A stretch of 64,000 nt of DNA from Pseudobacteriovorax antillogorgiicola (GTDB lineage Bacteria > Bdellovibrionota_B > Oligoflexia > Oligoflexales > Oligoflexaceae): assembly GCF_900177345.1 (NCBI RefSeq), contig NZ_FWZT01000001.1, positions 248,001-312,000 on the forward strand, in the 5' to 3' direction. Numbering within the stretch: position 1 is the stretch's first letter; each line of letters opens with the position of its first letter. The notes below the pieces were generated by a model that saw only the letters and a list, made by a program, of their open reading frames with translations, had not been told where the DNA came from and ran no database searches. Positions 60,820 to 64,000 of this stretch are shown one piece after another. The translations under genes were made by a program, and so were the position numbers.

Positions 60820-62573
60820 AGTCCCCGTTGACTTACCTTAAACAAGTCCCGAGCGTTCTGAAGACTCGACTTCGTAATCTCTCCGGAAGAAAGAAGCCGG
60901 GCCACTTCTTCGAGGCATTGCTCGCGGTTCATCCGACTAATCTTAGATTCAGCCCGCCCCTTCACAATAGACTTAGAAACTTTGAAGTGGCAATCGCCAT
61001 ACACCGCCACCTGAGGCAGGTGAGAGATGCAGATAACTTGAAAGCGCTTCGATATTTCTGACAGCTTCGCCCCTACAATATTCGCTGTTTGACCGGAAAT
61101 ACCCGTATCGATTTCATCAAAGACCATCACGCAGGTATGAGCACCTTCAGACAGAACCTTTTTAATTCCAAGCATGATCCTAGATATTTCTCCCCCTGAG
61201 GCGATCTTCGATAGAGGCTTTGGTTCGTCACCTGGGTTAGACTGCAGGAGAAACTGCACACGCTCCATACCGTCCGGGCCGCACTGACTCATGACATCTT
61301 GTACCATAGCCCAAAGCTCCCTCTGCTCATCTGTGAACCAGGATGCATCAAGACTGGGGCTTTTGTACTCCCAAGGCAGCATTTGCAAAGTCAGCTCAGC
61401 CCCTTTCATGTTAAGCTGAGTAAGCTCCTGTTTAATTTGACGATGGATTCTTTGAAAGGCTTTCTGACGATACTGAGAAAGGCGCGTCCCCAATTTTTGC
61501 AATGACTCAGCCTGCTGTGCAATCAACTTCAAGTTTTGATTGATTTCGCTAGCTCCACTGTCAAGGAAATCAAGCTCGCTGCAGAGCTGCTCGTAGTTTG
61601 CCATCAGGCCTTCGATATCGCGGACATTGAGCTTATGAAACAGTTCATGGTAGCGATTCAATCGATCTTTCGCTAACTCGATATCGCGCTCGTTGACATC
61701 AGTTTTGCCAATTTCTTTGCCTACTTCAAAACTGTACTGATTGAGCTGCTCCTCAATGTTGTGCGCCTGCTCCAAGAGAAAGTGGTCGTCTGAAAATTTT
61801 TGCAGATGACGAATGATTTCTTGAAACGCTTCTGCCAGCATTTTTCCTTGAAAACCACGGTCCATAATGTCTTCTACACAACGCAAGGCTTCATGCTGCG
61901 CGATTCCAGCCTTTGAGTTGACTAAAAAATCACGCGATTCATAGTAGTTCTCGGTGGTGGGATCTAATTGATCGAGCTCCGCCTTCCGAAACTCGATGTA
62001 ATCTCTGTCTCGCAGTTTCGTCTGATAGTGTTCTATGGCTTTTCGTAGGTTTCGAACATCGGCTGAGAGTCTTTGGTAGTCTTTCTGATAGCGCTTCACA
62101 ATCTCGTTTTGGCTGAGAAATTGGTCGAGGTAGTGACTGTGGTACTGTGGGTCAAGCAACTTGTGGTTATCATGCTGGCCGAAGACATCAATGAGATGAA
62201 TACCGACAGATTTTAAGATCGATAAGGTAACCGGCACATCGTTAATCCATGCCTGACTTCGCCCCTTGGTGCTAATCTGTCGCCTGAGAATAAGGTCCGA
62301 CTCTTCCGATGGCATCGGGAGCCCGGATGCTGTCAGTTGCTCGAAAGCCTGATGATCTGCCGGTAGCTGGAATACAGCCGACACAACGGCTTGATCCATC
62401 CCCTTGCGAACCACATCAGGGCTCCCCTTGCCACCAAGAATCAAACTAAGGGCCTTGATCAGAATAGACTTACCGGCACCAGTTTCACCAGTGATCACAT
62501 TTAGTTGGGATGAGAACTCGATACTGAGCTCATCAATTACAGCGAGACCTCGAATATAGATACTATGCAGCAT
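60813..62573 (-). CDS. recN: DNA repair protein RecN
   Basis: SMC-like ATPase for double-strand break repair. ATG 62573 (MLHSIYIRGLAVIDELSIEF) gives 586 residues; the 15-codon extension is unlikely. Walker A GETGAGKSILIKAL is at about residues 29-42, coiled-coil arms follow, and the C-terminal half carries the signature SGGEISRIMLGIK and the Walker B region MVFDEIDTGISGQTA. GGGG precedes the ATG. It overlaps the stop of the convergent lipoprotein gene by 7 bases. Upstream lie two tRNA genes on the same strand. Confidence 0.96.
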   Translation of the reverse strand: MLHSIYIRGLAVIDELSIEFSSQLNVITGETGAGKSILIKALSLILGGKGSPDVVRKGMDQAVVSAVFQLPADHQAFEQLTASGLPMPSEESDLILRRQISTKGRSQAWINDVPVTLSILKSVGIHLIDVFGQHDNHKLLDPQYHSHYLDQFLSQNEIVKRYQKDYQRLSADVRNLRKAIEHYQTKLRDRDYIEFRKAELDQLDPTTENYYESRDFLVNSKAGIAQHEALRCVEDIMDRGFQGKMLAEAFQEIIRHLQKFSDDHFLLEQAHNIEEQLNQYSFEVGKEIGKTDVNERDIELAKDRLNRYHELFHKLNVRDIEGLMANYEQLCSELDFLDSGASEINQNLKLIAQQAESLQKLGTRLSQYRQKAFQRIHRQIKQELTQLNMKGAELTLQMLPWEYKSPSLDASWFTDEQRELWAMVQDVMSQCGPDGMERVQFLLQSNPGDEPKPLSKIASGGEISRIMLGIKKVLSEGAHTCVMVFDEIDTGISGQTANIVGAKLSEISKRFQVICISHLPQVAVYGDCHFKVSKSIVKGRAESKISRMNREQCLEEVARLLSSGEITKSSLQNARDLFKVSQRGLH

Positions 62574-62683
62574 CAAAAACCCCGGATAAGAGACGGTATA
62601 CGACACTAGAAAATACAAGGAATCTATTACAAAACAAGTGACTTTTTATCGATTGTAGGGAATAAAGACAAGTGAAGAGAGGG

Positions 62684-62761
62684 TGGCGTCCCCAGCGGGA
62701 TTTGAACCCGCGTCGCCGCCGTGAAAGGGCGGTGTCCTGGGCCAGGCTAGACGATAGGGAC
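62684..62761 (-). tRNA. tRNA-Glu (anticodon TTC)
   Basis: Complete cloverleaf on the minus strand. Acceptor GTCCCTA pairs with TGGGGAC, discriminator G and encoded CCA. The anticodon loop CTTTCAC gives TTC for glutamate, in an all-GC stem (CCGCC/GGCGG). The T-arm (GCGGG TTCAAAT CCCGC) is intact. It follows tRNA-Lys by about 16 bases and is probably cotranscribed with it. Confidence 0.95.
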
Positions 62762-62777
62762 ATTTTTCCCCACGGGA

Positions 62778-62853
62778 TGGTGAGCCCTGATGGATTCGAA
62801 CCATCGACCCGCACATTAAAAGTGTGCTGCTCTACCAGCTGAGCTAAGAGCCC
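62778..62853 (-). tRNA. tRNA-Lys (anticodon TTT)
   Basis: Complete cloverleaf on the minus strand: acceptor GGGCTCT/AGGGCTC, discriminator A and encoded CCA. The loop CTTTTAA gives anticodon TTT for lysine. D-arm (AGCTCAGCTGGTAGAGC) and T-arm (GATGG TTCGAAT CCATC) are canonical. First gene of a two-tRNA operon with tRNA-Glu. Confidence 0.96.
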
Positions 62854-62876
62854 GTCTCATCTCCGTGGGATTAAAG

Positions 62877-62905
62877 TATGTACAGGCGAGCCCTTTTGAT
62901 GTCAA
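62877..62905 (-). promoter_or_regulatory. Promoter for the tRNA-Lys/tRNA-Glu operon
   Basis: On the minus strand a perfect TTGACA (62905-62900) is followed after 17 bases by TACATA (62882-62877); CATACT lies just after as an alternative -10. The start would be near 62869, about 16 bases before tRNA-Lys. An AT-rich tract lies directly upstream (62906-62935), as in UP-element-boosted stable-RNA promoters. Confidence 0.68.
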
Positions 62906-63022
62906 CGTTTTTTTATAAAAAAATATGCGGGTAAGAATTGATTTTTGATACGTCTTCTTTTACTATCGAGTTCTCGAATTCCGTATCCACCCTAAACTCT
63001 CCTTAAAGGTTTAGTTCTACAT

Positions 63023-63328
63023 ATGACAGTCATTAAACGAGATCGAAACGAAACTGCGAAATCTCTTATGCAAGCAATCGACAAACTTTGTCTCTTGCTA
63101 GAGGGACAGGGCGAGCATGAAGCTATCGTAGACCTTAATAAAGCGAAGGACCTTCTGAAAACCAACGACCAGAAAGCCGCCATTGCCATCATCATTGACG
63201 CCTTTGAAGGTGATCATGAATTAATGGCGTATACAATGCAGCGAGAAGGGCAGCAGTGGACTGAAGTTGAAGAGCTTTCCCAAGCCAGTTCAAGAGTACT
63301 AAGCCTAGCCAGACGCATTCGAGTCTAG
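63023..63328 (+). CDS. Small hypothetical protein
   Basis: A 101-residue soluble helical protein without recognised family. It is rich in Glu, Lys and Ala with two helical stretches (KSLMQAIDKLCLLLEGQGEH, QKAAIAIIIDAFEGDHELMA) and a single cysteine. The Shine-Dalgarno is weak (AAAGG, 11 bases before ATG). It stands alone between the tRNA operon and the truncated frame at the window end. Confidence 0.6.
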   Translation: MTVIKRDRNETAKSLMQAIDKLCLLLEGQGEHEAIVDLNKAKDLLKTNDQKAAIAIIIDAFEGDHELMAYTMQREGQQWTEVEELSQASSRVLSLARRIRV

Positions 63329-63447
63329 GCTCACCCCTCCACCCAAACTTGGGGGAGGCCTAAGAATTCTTCTTCTCAGCCCCCTGATGGAATATAATAA
63401 GAGTACACGAATCGCGTCACACAAACTCATTTACGTCGAGGCAAGCC

Positions 63448-64000
63448 ATTAACACGCAAAGTCCAAATAAACGGTCCAATTCGGTAAAACTTGATTATTT
63501 TCTGTATTCTTGTTTTGAATTTGAGCAAACCTGCAAGGCTACGCCTCATAGATCATTGGGTTCAGAACGTTGGCCAGCCTTAGTTGAGTACTTCGAAGGA
63601 GAAACAGGTAAACTCGCCAACCTAGGCACCCTCGAAGAACAAATGCAGGCCTGCCTCAAATGGTATACCGAAACATTTAATTATCTCATCACTGAAAATA
63701 CTCTCAATCTGAGCAACATTAACGGCATCATTCCTGGTGTGGTCTTTATTGGGCTCGATTTACGCACCCTTGTTGCAAACGATAATACCCACGAAGTCCT
63801 TGTTTACAACGAAGCCCGCCCCAACCATGAACTTTGGAATTTGATTGAAAAGGTTCTAAAAAAGAGCATCCCTGGGTTCTCCAAGCAAACGTTGGCTTAT
63901 CTCCAATGGGCCTACGGTGAAAAGGAAGAAAAAACCTGGGAAATAGGCAGCCGGCCACCAATTGGCAAATATGCACCTTCGTTTCGTAACCGCGCCCGCA
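63448..64000 (+). CDS. Hypothetical protein, 3' end outside window, uncertain start
   Basis: A reading frame open from 63388 to the window end. The protein-like part begins near codon 63448 (NTQSPNKRSNSVKLDYFLYS) and continues as a plausible protein (ACLKWYTETFNYLI, GVVFIGLDLRTLVAND, WNLIEKVLKKSIPGF). No ATG, GTG or TTG is found before TTG 63556 and ATG 63643. An ATT at 63448 is well placed after GAGG. It could start at ATT, at TTG 63556, or be a later-start or frameshifted gene. No family is recognised. Confidence 0.45.
   Translation, partial: MNTQSPNKRSNSVKLDYFLYSCFEFEQTCKATPHRSLGSERWPALVEYFEGETGKLANLGTLEEQMQACLKWYTETFNYLITENTLNLSNINGIIPGVVFIGLDLRTLVANDNTHEVLVYNEARPNHELWNLIEKVLKKSIPGFSKQTLAYLQWAYGEKEEKTWEIGSRPPIGKYAPSFRNRAR

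Noticed and set aside
63430-63480. Sequence ACGCAAAG near 63454, reminiscent of a c-di-GMP (GEMM-I) riboswitch core
   Set aside because: The required hairpin between the conserved elements and the downstream stems are absent. The motif lies inside a coding-like frame.

Overview
The window is an ordinary, gene-dense stretch of a Gram-negative bacterial chromosome. Outer-membrane markers include lpxC, several lipoproteins with clear lipoboxes, FadL-like and other beta-barrel proteins, and a Slt-type lytic transglycosylase. No mobile element, CRISPR array, rRNA gene or prophage is visible. The gene mix and the many TPR and CheY-like proteins resemble Bdellovibrionota/Oligoflexia (formerly grouped with deltaproteobacteria). 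That placement is an inference from gene content and block order, not from a marker-gene comparison.

Layout. 1-6.6 kb: tail of map, then a minus-strand run (GHMP kinase, lytic transglycosylase, small membrane protein, ctaB, 2-hydroxyacid dehydrogenase, Nfu-type Fe-S protein, small hypothetical). 6.7-8.8 kb: a tight plus-strand operon (degenerate receiver-like protein, hypothetical, one-cysteine thioredoxin fold, rnhB, yraN). 8.8-11.5 kb: rplS, a hypothetical, a cytochrome c and a GDPD-type phosphodiesterase. 11.7-15.2 kb: a translationally coupled methylmalonyl-CoA mutase, MeaB and degenerate A-type carrier operon. 15.1-19.8 kb: winged-helix regulator, lipoproteins and hypotheticals. 19.9-22.4 kb: gltA and a rhomboid protease. 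22.4-29.5 kb, all minus strand: secreted protein, hutH, rpe, def, small membrane protein, lon, a DnaJ-C-terminal-domain-like protein and grpE. 29.8-30.2 kb: Fis-like regulator. 30.2-34.6 kb: the block prs, rplY, pth, rpsF, rplI, dnaB and a tRNA-Gln; rpsR is absent from its usual place.

34.7-39.7 kb: a ClpB-type disaggregase, a DUF1844-like protein, tRNA-Leu, rpmI-rplT (without infC) and suhB with a secreted protein. 40.7-45.3 kb: RNase Y with a diverged KH region, then TPR, receiver-TPR and hypothetical proteins. 45.4-52.4 kb: dnaK, a zinc-ribbon membrane protein, a CheY-like regulator, a minimal ComEC-like channel, a TPR protein and lpxC. 52.6-60.8 kb: the least ordinary part. A TPR protein, a thiolase-like protein and a FadB/FadJ-like protein form an overlapping minus-strand operon, and both enzyme-like proteins seem to have lost key cofactor or catalytic residues. 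Next to them are a TetR regulator, a FadL-like outer-membrane protein, another beta-barrel protein and a large lipoprotein. 60.8-64 kb: recN, tRNA-Glu, tRNA-Lys, a small hypothetical and a truncated reading frame without a conventional early start codon.

Most genes serve core metabolism, translation and protein quality control (Lon, GrpE, DnaK, ClpB-like, Def, RNase Y). The best candidate for something undescribed is the apparently non-catalytic fatty-acid-oxidation-like pair at 52.6-55.3 kb in its TetR/FadL-like setting. The J-domain-less DnaJ-like partner of grpE is second. All family assignments are from reading the translations by eye; no database search was run.
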